A DNA stretch of 64,000 nucleotides from Alteromonas stellipolaris (GTDB lineage Bacteria; Pseudomonadota; Gammaproteobacteria; Enterobacterales; Alteromonadaceae): NCBI RefSeq assembly GCF_001562115.1, contig NZ_CP013926.1:2232001-2296000 (forward strand). Reading direction: 5' to 3'. Under the pieces are notes generated by a model. The model was given only the letters and a program-made list of their open reading frames with translations, was not told where the DNA came from and did not search any database. Position numbers and translations under genes: made by a program. Shown here piece by piece: positions 45,292 to 53,766 of this stretch; position 1 is the first letter of the stretch, and the number at the start of each line of letters is the position of its first letter.

Positions 45292-46056
45292 TTACTTCTC
45301 CAAAACCTCAAGTAACTTGCTATAAGCCGTTACCCCTCGGGTTTTCGGGTATGCTGCGGAAATTGGCAACTGTACTAAACTCGCATCTCTAAAATGCGTA
45401 TCTACGGGAATTACACCTTGCCAAACCCGCTCTCCATAATCGCTCATTAAACGCTTTCTTGATTCAAGTGCCGCGTTCGTGCGCTTGTCGAACATAGTAG
45501 GAATAATCACAGTGTCAAAAGACTTTTGCAGAGAGCGCCCCATTATTTCCATGGTGCGTATCATTCTGTCCAAGCCTTTCAGCGCCAAATACTCTGTTTG
45601 TGTCGGCACTATCACTTTATTACATGCTGCCAATGCGTTGACCATAAGTACACCAAGTACCGGCGGGCAATCAATAATGACAACATCAAATTCATTCTCT
45701 ACTTTGGCCAGCGCTTTTTTTAGCACCAAGCCCATCCCTTGCTCACTACCCATTGTTCTGTCTAGTGTGGCTAACGCCATGGTAGCGGGCAAAACGTACA
45801 AATTATCTAGCTTAGTGGGACACAAACAGTCCATGACCATATCGGCAGTGATATCAGAAGACTTAATAAAAATGTCGTAGACAGATTGACTGAGTAACTC
45901 TGCGTCTATGCCGAAATAGTAACTAAGTGAGGCGTGGGGGTCGGTATCAACCATCAATACCCGTTTCCCGCGCTGAGCTAACAAACCACCTAAGGTTACT
46001 GTCGTTGTTGTTTTACCAACTCCGCCTTTCTGGTTTGCAACTGTCCACACCTTCAT
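45292..46056 (-). CDS. parC: ParC-like ParA-family ATPase for chemotaxis arrays
   Basis: A ParA/MinD-type ATPase of 254 residues with deviant Walker A KGGVGKTT (about 9-16), switch I DTDPHASLSYYFG, and Walker B VVIIDCPPVLG. MKVWTVANQKGG is the characteristic ParC start, so the ATG at 46056 is used although an upstream ATG would add 14 residues. It lies between cheB and parP, as in Vibrio, where ParC recruits chemotaxis arrays to the cell pole. It is unrelated to topoisomerase ParC. A chromosome or plasmid partition role is unlikely because no parB is present. Confidence 0.87.
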   Translation of the reverse strand: MKVWTVANQKGGVGKTTTTVTLGGLLAQRGKRVLMVDTDPHASLSYYFGIDAELLSQSVYDIFIKSSDITADMVMDCLCPTKLDNLYVLPATMALATLDRTMGSEQGMGLVLKKALAKVENEFDVVIIDCPPVLGVLMVNALAACNKVIVPTQTEYLALKGLDRMIRTMEIMGRSLQKSFDTVIIPTMFDKRTNAALESRKRLMSDYGERVWQGVIPVDTHFRDASLVQLPISAAYPKTRGVTAYSKLLEVLEK

Positions 46057-46127
46057 CGTTTTAATTCCCAGCTTATATTTACTTGGGTTGTTGTTCATTC
46101 ACAGACAACACTGCCGCTGCGCTTTAG

Positions 46128-47258
46128 CTATTTCATTTCGGTTAAGATACAGCTGCTCATGTCATCTATATCAATACTGTTAACCGATATGTTTGCAACA
46201 GCTACTGCTTGAGGCATGCCATAAACAACACATGAATCCTGATCTTGCGCCCAAATGGTAGCACCATTATCTTTCATCAAACGGCAGCCTTCTCGCCCAT
46301 CTGCGCCCATACCAGTTAATATAATACCCAATAAATCGCCACCATAAGCTTTGGCCAGCGAACCGAAGGTTAAATCAACACTCGGCTTATAATTTATTTT
46401 ATCAGACGGGTTAGCGTCGGTAATTACTACTTTCTTATGAGAGCCTGAACCCTCTATCAACATTTGTTTACCACCGGGTGCTAAATAAGCGCACCCTGGT
46501 TTCAATATGTCACCATGTTCAGCTTCTTTAACCGCAATATTGCAATGAGAATTAAGCCGCTGTGCAAACGCGTTAGTAAAAGTGCCAGGCATATGTTGCA
46601 CCAACACAATTGGATAAGGAAAATCTGAAGGCAATGCTACCAGTATCTTCTGCAATGCCACGGGCCCCCCCGTAGATGCACCAATTGCTAAACACTTATA
46701 CCTTTTACCAGAAGCCTTAATCGAGGAAACGGTAGGCTGCCTCGTGGCATCTTTTCTTCCAGTCAGTAGATTAGAACTCTTGAAAAACGCTGGTTTTGGC
46801 GCGTTATCAGGAAACTTTCTACTTTCAATACGCTTCAATACAGGGCGTTTGATACCAACACCACGCCGTGCAATTAATCTTACTTTTGTACAGAGCAGTC
46901 GTGCTGCGTCTTTACGATCTTGGGCGATATCTTCGAATTTCTTTGGCAGAAAATCTAATGCACCGGCTTCTAACGCATCTAGTGTCGCTTGTGCACCATG
47001 ATGCGTTAGAGACGAAAACATCAAAATAGGCACAGGCCGCTTTTCCATGATGGCCTTTACCGCTGAAATGCCATCCATTACCGGCATTTCCACATCCATT
47101 GTGACTACATCAGGTAGCAGTGTATCTATTTTATCTAGTGCATCTTGCCCGTTACGAGCTTCGCCAATAACTTCAAGTTCTCTATCGTCGTCGAGAATTT
47201 CACGAACTCGACGACGATAAAAAGTAGAATCGTCCACGACCAGGACTTTAAAGACCAT
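46128..47258 (-). CDS. cheB: CheB protein-glutamate methylesterase
   Basis: Removes methyl groups from chemoreceptors for adaptation. The 376 residues contain a receiver domain (about 1-120, phospho-acceptor Asp in VVTMDVEMPVMDG), a linker (about 130-185), and a CheB esterase domain with the catalytic triad Ser in IGASTGGP, His in VQHMPGTFT and Asp in GMGADGREG. It lies between cheA and parC on the same strand. cheR is not in the window. Confidence 0.95.
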   Translation of the reverse strand: MVFKVLVVDDSTFYRRRVREILDDDRELEVIGEARNGQDALDKIDTLLPDVVTMDVEMPVMDGISAVKAIMEKRPVPILMFSSLTHHGAQATLDALEAGALDFLPKKFEDIAQDRKDAARLLCTKVRLIARRGVGIKRPVLKRIESRKFPDNAPKPAFFKSSNLLTGRKDATRQPTVSSIKASGKRYKCLAIGASTGGPVALQKILVALPSDFPYPIVLVQHMPGTFTNAFAQRLNSHCNIAVKEAEHGDILKPGCAYLAPGGKQMLIEGSGSHKKVVITDANPSDKINYKPSVDLTFGSLAKAYGGDLLGIILTGMGADGREGCRLMKDNGATIWAQDQDSCVVYGMPQAVAVANISVNSIDIDDMSSCILTEMK

Positions 47259-47288
47259 GGATGTAAATTTCCTATGTGTTCCGCCGTA

Positions 47289-49517
47289 TTACTTTAAAGG
47301 CTTCCGAGCATAACGCTTCAGTAAGCTAGGAACATCTAGGATGAGTGCAATTCCACCGTCGGATGTGATAGTTGCTCCCGCCATACCTGGCGTTCCCTGT
47401 AATAAGGCATCTAATGGTTTTATCACCACTTCTTCTTGGCCTATTAGCGCATCAACAACAAAACCAACTTGCTGGGTGCCTATTTGAACCACGACGACGT
47501 GACCTTTATCTTTGATTATATTTTTAGGTCCACGGATCAACCATTCTCCAAGGAAGAACAGTGGTATCGCTTTAGAACGAACTATCATGGTTAATTGGCC
47601 ATCAACCGTATTGGTTTTCTTGATGTCCATGTTGATAATTTCGTTGACCGCACCTAACGGTAACGCGAACGTTTGTTTGCCAACCACAATCATTAGGGTC
47701 GGTAAAATCGCAAGCGTAAGTGGAACTTTAATATCGAGTCGCGTGCCTTTCCCAAGGTGAGAATCAATATTAATGGTACCGTTAAGCTGATTAATTTTTG
47801 TTTTAACCACATCCATGCCTACACCACGGCCCGAGATATCACTTATCTCAGTTTTTGTAGAGAAACCTGGTGCAAAAATGAGATTGAACGCTTCAACATC
47901 AGACATACGCGCAGCCGCATCGGCATCTAAAACACCTCGACTTATCGCAATCTCTTTTAGTTTTTCAGCATCCATTCCCTTACCGTCATCTTCAATGGTA
48001 AGTAGGATATGATCACCTTCTTGAGAAGCCGATAATCTCACGGTCCCCATTCGGGCTTTACCTGTAGCAGCACGGTCATCAGGCATTTCAATACCATGAT
48101 CCACTGAGTTTCTCACTAAGTGAACCAACGGATCGGCCAATGCTTCTACCAGGTTTTTATCTAAATCTGTCTCTTCACCTTCCAACTCTAAGGTGATTTC
48201 TTTTTTCAAACTACGTGCTAAGTCTCGAACAACGCGAGGGAAGCGGCCAAACACTTTCTTAATTGGCTGCATACGGGTTTTCATAACCGCACCCTGCAAA
48301 TCGCCAGTCACCACGTCAAGGTTAGCAATTGCCTTAGACATACTCTCGTCGGCATTGTTTATTCCTAAACTCAGCAAACGATTTCGTACCAATACTAACT
48401 CACCGACCATATTCATAATTTGGTCTAGGCGCTTAGTATCAACACGTACTGTGGTTTCTGCTTGAGGAGGTGTTGGGTTTGCTTTTTTGTCGTCTTTCTT
48501 AGCCGCGGCTTTAGCAGGCTCTGGCGCCTTTTTAGCTGCTGGACTAGGCGCTGGCGCTTTTGCGGCAGGCGTTGATTTAGCTGGCGTACTAGCGGCAGAT
48601 TGCTCTGCTTTAGCCTTCTGAATTGCTTCTGTCGCTTTTTTATCTACAGGCGGAGTATTTGCTGCTGGTTCAGAGCCTTGCGCTGTAGGCCCTTGTCCTG
48701 AACCGTGTAGTTGGTCAAGTAGTGCTTCAAACTCATCGTCAGTAATTTCTTCACCGCTAGGCGCAGCTGCTTTGGGCGCAGCTGCAGGTGCGGGTTCTTC
48801 TTCTTTGAATTTACCTTTACCGTGCAATTCGTCTAACAGTGCTTCAAATTCGTCGTCGGTGATATCATCACCTGAACCAACGGCAGCGGGTGCAGCCGCT
48901 TTTGGTTCTGCTTTAGGCGCAGATTTACCCGGAGCATTTGAACCATGAAGTTCATCAAGTAAGGCTTCAAATTCATCTTCTGAAATTTCGTCAATACCGC
49001 CATCGCTGCTAGCAGCAGGCGCTTCAGGTACGGGCGCTTCTTCCAACGCAAATTCTTCCTCGACAACTTCGGCAGCGGGGGCTTCAGCCGCCTCACTACT
49101 GTCACCAAAGATATTTTCATCTGGGGTTTCTGGGGTGCTTAACTTATGCAGCAAATCAACTAACTTTGCGTCTGCAGGTACTAGCGGCTCTTGCGCTTTA
49201 ACACGCTCAAACATATCTACTACTACATCGGTGGCCTGAAGAATGGTGTCCATCAATTCAGGCGTAAGAGTACGTTGTCCGTTTCGCATTACATCGAAAA
49301 CGTTTTCTGCACCGTGGCAAATTTCAACTAATTCGGTAAGCGACAAAAAGCCGGCGCCACCTTTTACGGTATGGTAACCCCGGAAGATAGCATTAAGTAA
49401 ATCTCCATCTTCAGGATTATTTTCCAGATCAACGAGCTGTTCTTGTAATTGTTCAAGGATCTCCCCAGCTTCAACTAGAAAGTCCTGTAATATATCCTCG
49501 TCAACATCAAACGCCAT
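47289..49517 (-). CDS. cheA: CheA chemotaxis histidine kinase
   Basis: Autophosphorylating kinase passing phosphate to CheY and CheB. The 742 residues run P1/Hpt (about 1-110, phospho-His H49 in GYHTVKGGAGF), a long Ala/Pro/Glu-rich linker (about 130-360), P3 dimerisation (about 363-425), P4 kinase (N-box LVHLVRNSVDHGIE, G boxes DDGKGMD and GRGVGMD) and P5 CheW-like domain. No recognisable P2 is present. Instead the linker carries DEFEALLD(E/Q)LHG three times, at 181-192, 222-233 and 261-272. In Vibrio the matching linker region binds ParC and ParP. Confidence 0.95.
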   Translation of the reverse strand: MAFDVDEDILQDFLVEAGEILEQLQEQLVDLENNPEDGDLLNAIFRGYHTVKGGAGFLSLTELVEICHGAENVFDVMRNGQRTLTPELMDTILQATDVVVDMFERVKAQEPLVPADAKLVDLLHKLSTPETPDENIFGDSSEAAEAPAAEVVEEEFALEEAPVPEAPAASSDGGIDEISEDEFEALLDELHGSNAPGKSAPKAEPKAAAPAAVGSGDDITDDEFEALLDELHGKGKFKEEEPAPAAAPKAAAPSGEEITDDEFEALLDQLHGSGQGPTAQGSEPAANTPPVDKKATEAIQKAKAEQSAASTPAKSTPAAKAPAPSPAAKKAPEPAKAAAKKDDKKANPTPPQAETTVRVDTKRLDQIMNMVGELVLVRNRLLSLGINNADESMSKAIANLDVVTGDLQGAVMKTRMQPIKKVFGRFPRVVRDLARSLKKEITLELEGEETDLDKNLVEALADPLVHLVRNSVDHGIEMPDDRAATGKARMGTVRLSASQEGDHILLTIEDDGKGMDAEKLKEIAISRGVLDADAAARMSDVEAFNLIFAPGFSTKTEISDISGRGVGMDVVKTKINQLNGTINIDSHLGKGTRLDIKVPLTLAILPTLMIVVGKQTFALPLGAVNEIINMDIKKTNTVDGQLTMIVRSKAIPLFFLGEWLIRGPKNIIKDKGHVVVVQIGTQQVGFVVDALIGQEEVVIKPLDALLQGTPGMAGATITSDGGIALILDVPSLLKRYARKPLK
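48702..48977 (-). repeat. Three-copy 12-residue peptide repeat in the CheA linker
   Basis: The peptide DEFEALLDELHG (last copy DEFEALLDQLHG) recurs three times with spacings of 41 and 39 residues, each copy preceded by an acidic I(S/T)(E/D)D-like lead and separated by Ala/Pro-rich spacers. The regular spacing suggests duplicated docking peptides. Confidence 0.85.
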
Positions 49518-49529
49518 GCGCCCGCTCCC

Positions 49530-50294
49530 CTAAAAACCTAAGCTAGACAAAAGATCATCTACGTCATCTTGGCCAGATACCACATCATCGCGTTGGTCTG
49601 CATCAATAATTGGACCTTCGGCTTCGACACCATCAATCTTGTTAACTTTTTCGACTTTCGCTTCCGATGGCTTGTCTTGCTCTGACTGTTCGGGTTCACC
49701 GAACATCGTCAGCATATTAACTAAGCTATCTTCCACTTCTTTTACGAGTTCAATCACTCTGCGAATAACTTGACCGGTAAGATCTTGATAACCTTGTGCC
49801 ATTAACACTTCGGTAAGCAATGATGTAAGCTTAGACGATTGTTTCGATCCGTCTTCTAGCAATTCGTCTAAATCTGCGCATAAAACTTTGAATTCACCCA
49901 ACTCAAGTTGACGATTCATCAGTTTTTTCCACTCCGGCATAATTTTTTCGATGCGCGTGGAAAGCACTTCCGCAATTGGCATGCACTCTTCAACAGCATC
50001 CATGGTGGTATTGGCCGCTTTTTCCGTCTCTTCGATAACGTACATCAGTCGCGTTTGCGCATCAGGAATGTCATCAACGGTTAAATTTTTAATACGTTCA
50101 TCGATTTGGAAGTTATTTAACGAATCATGAAGTTGACGCGTTAATTTACCAACTTCAGCAAAGAGCTCAATGGACTCTTTCATCGAAACGGCTTCTAAGA
50201 CGGCGTTCGCAGATGCGTTATCGCCCTCTTCAAGATACGCTACCAATTTTTTGGCTTCTTCGAGCGTTATAGAGACACTTTCATTTGTCGACAT
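49530..50294 (-). CDS. cheZ: CheZ protein phosphatase of CheY
   Basis: Dephosphorylates CheY-P. The 254 residues are mostly helical, with the catalytic Gln region GYQDLTGQVIRRVIELVKEVE (about 168-188), a flexible acidic linker, and the C-terminal CheY-binding peptide DDVDDLLSSLGF ending the protein. It lies between cheY and cheA as in other polar-flagellated gammaproteobacteria. Confidence 0.95.
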   Translation of the reverse strand: MSTNESVSITLEEAKKLVAYLEEGDNASANAVLEAVSMKESIELFAEVGKLTRQLHDSLNNFQIDERIKNLTVDDIPDAQTRLMYVIEETEKAANTTMDAVEECMPIAEVLSTRIEKIMPEWKKLMNRQLELGEFKVLCADLDELLEDGSKQSSKLTSLLTEVLMAQGYQDLTGQVIRRVIELVKEVEDSLVNMLTMFGEPEQSEQDKPSEAKVEKVNKIDGVEAEGPIIDADQRDDVVSGQDDVDDLLSSLGF

Positions 50295-50328
50295 CCAGTA
50301 AACCTCATTTCTCTGGTGAGCGTCTGGA

Positions 50329-50700
50329 TCAACCTAAACGTTCGAAGATTTTGTCTAATTTCTCTTTCAACGTAGCGGCAGTGAAAGGTTTAACAACATA
50401 ACCGTTCACACCAGCTTGCGCTGCGGCAACGATTTGTTCTTTCTTCGCTTCTGCTGTCACCATAAGAACCGGTAGGTGTTTCAACTTATCGTCGGCACGT
50501 ATAGCGCGTAATAAGTCGATACCTTGCATACCTGGCATATTCCAATCTGTTACAACAAAGTCAAAATCACCTTGTTGTAGCATAGGCAGCGCGGTGTTAC
50601 CGTCGTCCGCTTCCTGGATATTGGCAAAACCCAAATCTTTTAACAGGTTCTTTATGATACGTCTCATGGTAGAAAAATCGTCAACCACGAGAATTTTCAT
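50329..50700 (-). CDS. cheY: CheY chemotaxis response regulator
   Basis: Single-domain receiver of 123 residues that binds FliM/FliN when phosphorylated and switches motor rotation. [19 protein letters not shown] start, phospho-acceptor Asp in [12 protein letters not shown] (about 55), switch Thr in VLMVTAEA and Lys in [11 protein letters not shown]. The ATG at 50700 is chosen (MKILVVDD start); an in-frame TTG eight codons earlier is less likely. It follows fliA. Confidence 0.97.
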   Translation of the reverse strand: MKILVVDDFSTMRRIIKNLLKDLGFANIQEADDGNTALPMLQQGDFDFVVTDWNMPGMQGIDLLRAIRADDKLKHLPVLMVTAEAKKEQIVAAAQAGVNGYVVKPFTAATLKEKLDKIFERLG

Positions 50701-50748
50701 ACTTTTATCCAAAATAGCCTCCAATGAGGGGTTAATTGTTATTAATTT

Positions 50749-51480
50749 CTATTCTTCGTCAACTTGCCACGATTTCATTCGTGATTTGAGTTTTAACATG
50801 GCCTGACTATGAATTTGACTCACTCGCGATTCACTAACATCAAGAACTTCACCAATTTCTCTAAGGTTCAGTTCTTCATCATAGTATAAAGAAAGTACAA
50901 TCGCTTCCCGTTCGGGTAATGTAGTAATAGCATGTGCTAGCGCTTTTTGGAAAGCCCCTTGCATCAAATCTTCTAACGGTGCATCGCTGCCTCGGTTTTT
51001 TTCTGTAGAAATAACATCTTCAGAAACACCTAGGTCTTCAATACCCACCAATTTTCCAGCATTCACTTCGTTAAGCATTTGATGATAATCTTGCATGCTG
51101 ACATTCATTTTAGCTGCAATATCAACATCTCGCGCGTCTCGGCCTGTTTCACCTTCAACTTGAGAGATAGCTTCGGTGATTGCCCTTCCATTTTTATGAA
51201 CAGAACGAGGTGTCCAATCACCTTTTCTTATTTCATCAAGCATGGCGCCGCGAATACGAATACCTGCAAAGGTTTCGAAACTTGCACCTTTGGAACCGTC
51301 AAAATTTCGTGCAGCTTCTAGCAGTCCAATCATACCTGACTGGATTAAATCATCGACAAGAACACTGGCTGGTAATCTCGCCATTAAGTGGTGTGCTATT
51401 CGCTTCACCAGCGAAGCGTGACGCTCAACTAATTGTGACTTGTCCGTTTGCTGTTGATAAGCGGCTGCTTTGCTATTCAA
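50749..51480 (-). CDS. fliA: Sigma-28, flagellar sigma factor FliA
   Basis: Drives late flagellar and chemotaxis genes. The 243 residues hold sigma regions 2 (DDLIQSGMIGLLEAARNFDGSKGASFETFAGIRIRGAMLDEIRKGDW, about 42-88, including the -10 recognising part), 3 and 4 (LREIGEVLDVSESRVSQIHSQAMLKLK). The start overlaps the flhG stop by four bases. The anti-sigma factor flgM is not in this window. Confidence 0.96.
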   Translation of the reverse strand: MNSKAAAYQQQTDKSQLVERHASLVKRIAHHLMARLPASVLVDDLIQSGMIGLLEAARNFDGSKGASFETFAGIRIRGAMLDEIRKGDWTPRSVHKNGRAITEAISQVEGETGRDARDVDIAAKMNVSMQDYHQMLNEVNAGKLVGIEDLGVSEDVISTEKNRGSDAPLEDLMQGAFQKALAHAITTLPEREAIVLSLYYDEELNLREIGEVLDVSESRVSQIHSQAMLKLKSRMKSWQVDEE

Positions 51481-52343
51481 CGCTGACTTCCTACTGCTTT
51501 ATCTGCTACTAGTTGTTCAATAAAAAATTCTAAATGGCCACCTGGTTGCGCAGGAATAGGCCATGATGCTGCTTTGGTTGCTAGCTGGCTAATCGCCACT
51601 GCTGCCGGAGAACTCGGGTAAGCATCTACAATTGACGTTTGTTTACGTACTGCTTTGCGTATGTTCTCGTCAAAAGGAACTGTTGCAACCAATTCTAGCG
51701 CAACATCCAAGAATCGCCCTGTTACTTTAGATAATTTGCTGAAAAGCTCCTGACCTTCTCTAACATCGCGGACCATGTTGGCGACCACTTTGAAGCGAAA
51801 GACACCGTGCTCTCGGTTAAGAATTTTAATTAGCGCGTAGGCATCAGTGAGTGAAGTGGGCTCATCGCACACTACCACCATAATATCTTGAGAGGCTTTG
51901 GAGAAACTTAGCACCATATCGGAAATACCCGCTGCGGTATCTACAATAAGCACATCAATGGGCGAGCGCAATTCGCTAAAAGCTCTAATGAGCCCTGCAT
52001 GCTGCGTTGGTGATAGCTCTGCCATTGATTGAGAACCCGATGTGGCTGGTGCTATTTTTATACCGTGAGGGCCCGTAACGAGTACATCGTCCAAGGTACA
52101 CTCACCAGATAAAACGTGTGAGAGGTTTTTCTCTACGCGCAATCCTAGCATTACATCCACATTGGCCAGACCTAAGTCTGCATCCAATACCATTACTCGC
52201 TTTCCCTGCTTTGCCATAGCAATAGCTGTGTTTAGCGTAATATTTGTCTTACCAACGCCACCTTTACCTCCGGTGACGGCGATAACTTTGATTAATCGTG
52301 ATTGCTTCATTTTTCGTAAGCTACTCGCTTGATCATCAATCAT
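51477..52343 (-). CDS. flhG: FlhG/FleN flagellar number regulator, MinD-like ATPase
   Basis: Restricts the number of polar flagella, working against FlhF. The 288 residues have the deviant Walker A GGKGGVGKTN (about 25-34), DADLGLANVDVMLGL switch segment, and Walker B VLIVDTAAGISD. The ATG at 52343 overlaps the flhF stop as ATGA. In some species it also inhibits the master regulator FlrA/FleQ, which is not encoded here. Confidence 0.95.
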   Translation of the reverse strand: MIDDQASSLRKMKQSRLIKVIAVTGGKGGVGKTNITLNTAIAMAKQGKRVMVLDADLGLANVDVMLGLRVEKNLSHVLSGECTLDDVLVTGPHGIKIAPATSGSQSMAELSPTQHAGLIRAFSELRSPIDVLIVDTAAGISDMVLSFSKASQDIMVVVCDEPTSLTDAYALIKILNREHGVFRFKVVANMVRDVREGQELFSKLSKVTGRFLDVALELVATVPFDENIRKAVRKQTSIVDAYPSSPAAVAISQLATKAASWPIPAQPGGHLEFFIEQLVADKAVGSQR

Positions 52344-53737
52344 ACTGCTCGTGCTGTTTTAACCACATTGTTACTAGTAGTATGATTCAAACCGTACTTT
52401 TTATAAAGCTTTGCAGCAGCAGATACTAAAGATTTTGCTTCTGCAATCTTAATGTCTTCAGGAACTTTCTGTCCATCTGTTACATAACTGACAGGTAACT
52501 GGTACTCCACCGCAGCGCTAAGCACTTCGCCTAGAGAGTAGCACTCATCAAGCTTTGTAAAGATACAACCGCTAAGTTCCACCCCTTCGTACGCATCTAT
52601 AATACGTTGCAACGCAGCATATTGGGTATTCGCTTGCGCTACTAGGTATTTTTTCACTGGCTGCATTTGGCCGTTATCAAATTGATTTATCTGTTTAATT
52701 AATCGACTATCTCGCTGACTAAAGCCTGCCGTATCAATTAACACTAGTCTCTTATGGCGTAATTGAAACAATAAATCTGATAATTCTTCACTACTTTGTG
52801 CTTTACGGACCGTGCAACCAATAATTTTTCCATATGTGGCTAATTGCTCAAACGCTGCAATACGGTAAGTATCTATCGTAATCATGGCAACGGAGTCAGC
52901 ACCGTATTTCTGTGCGTAGCGGGCAGCCAATTTCGCTACTGTAGTAGTTTTACCTGTTCCGGTTGGCCCCACTAACGCTACTGCGCCCTTTTGCGTAAGT
53001 ATATCGTTACCTGTCACATTAATGCGATTAGCCAATAGGTTTAAAAGATACACCCAAGCGTCTCGCTCGTTGTAATGCGACGGCGTATAACTAATCAGTT
53101 GCTCAGCCAGAGATTGGCTTAACCCCATATCGGTTAAACGCTGAATTAAATAATGATGTACAGGCTGCTGACGACGACTTTTTGCTTCCATCAAATCGGC
53201 AACTTGGTATTGAAGTACATTTCGTAGTGACGCCAATTCCTCTTTAATCTGAGATAACTCGTCAGATTTAGCAGCACTACCATTATCAATACTTTCATTA
53301 AGGCTAGACGCTTGATGGCTTGGGAATTCAGAGGTGTGCTGGCTTGCTTCTACGTCGTCGATAAAGGCTTCTGAAAAGTCTAAGTGCGAAGCAATTTGAT
53401 TGGCATGCTGAGCATTGGCACTGGGGGCCGGCGCTGAAGCTGGGCTTTGAATACTGCCACCATGTTGTTTTTCTAACAATGCTTTTAAGCTATCTGGACC
53501 ATCATCACCGATAATTTCACTAAGACTAGGAACCGCTGCTTTCGCTTGTCCTGATGTTCTAGGTGCAGGCTTTTTAATCGACAGTTTGGCTTCTGGCTCT
53601 TTATCGTAAGCGGCTACCAGTTCAATACCGTCAGCTAGCTTTCGGTTTGACATGATAACAGCATCACTGCCTAATTCCGCTTTAACTTGGCTTAAAGCTT
53701 CTCGCATATCTTTGCCAAAGAAACGTCTGATTTTCAT
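52340..53737 (-). CDS. flhF: FlhF, SRP-type GTPase placing the flagellum at the pole
   Basis: SIMIBI GTPase that marks the pole for flagellar assembly. The 465 residues start with a conserved B domain (MKIRRFFGKDMREALSQVKAELG), a variable linker (about 60-180), an N domain and a GTPase G domain with GPTGTGKTTTVAKLAARYA (about 263-279), DTYRIAAFEQL and VLIDTAGFSQRD motifs. The ATG at 53737 follows GGAGAG; an upstream GTG is in frame but has no benefit. It lies 29 bases past flhA and is coupled to flhG. Confidence 0.96.
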   Translation of the reverse strand: MKIRRFFGKDMREALSQVKAELGSDAVIMSNRKLADGIELVAAYDKEPEAKLSIKKPAPRTSGQAKAAVPSLSEIIGDDGPDSLKALLEKQHGGSIQSPASAPAPSANAQHANQIASHLDFSEAFIDDVEASQHTSEFPSHQASSLNESIDNGSAAKSDELSQIKEELASLRNVLQYQVADLMEAKSRRQQPVHHYLIQRLTDMGLSQSLAEQLISYTPSHYNERDAWVYLLNLLANRINVTGNDILTQKGAVALVGPTGTGKTTTVAKLAARYAQKYGADSVAMITIDTYRIAAFEQLATYGKIIGCTVRKAQSSEELSDLLFQLRHKRLVLIDTAGFSQRDSRLIKQINQFDNGQMQPVKKYLVAQANTQYAALQRIIDAYEGVELSGCIFTKLDECYSLGEVLSAAVEYQLPVSYVTDGQKVPEDIKIAEAKSLVSAAAKLYKKYGLNHTTSNNVVKTARAV

Positions 53738-53766
53738 TGAAAACTCTCCAATCACCCAGTGTCAGA

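Noticed and set aside
45292..46056. ParA-family gene read as plasmid or chromosome partition gene
   Set aside because: No parB or parS, and its position between cheB and a CheW-domain gene matches the chemotaxis ParC system.
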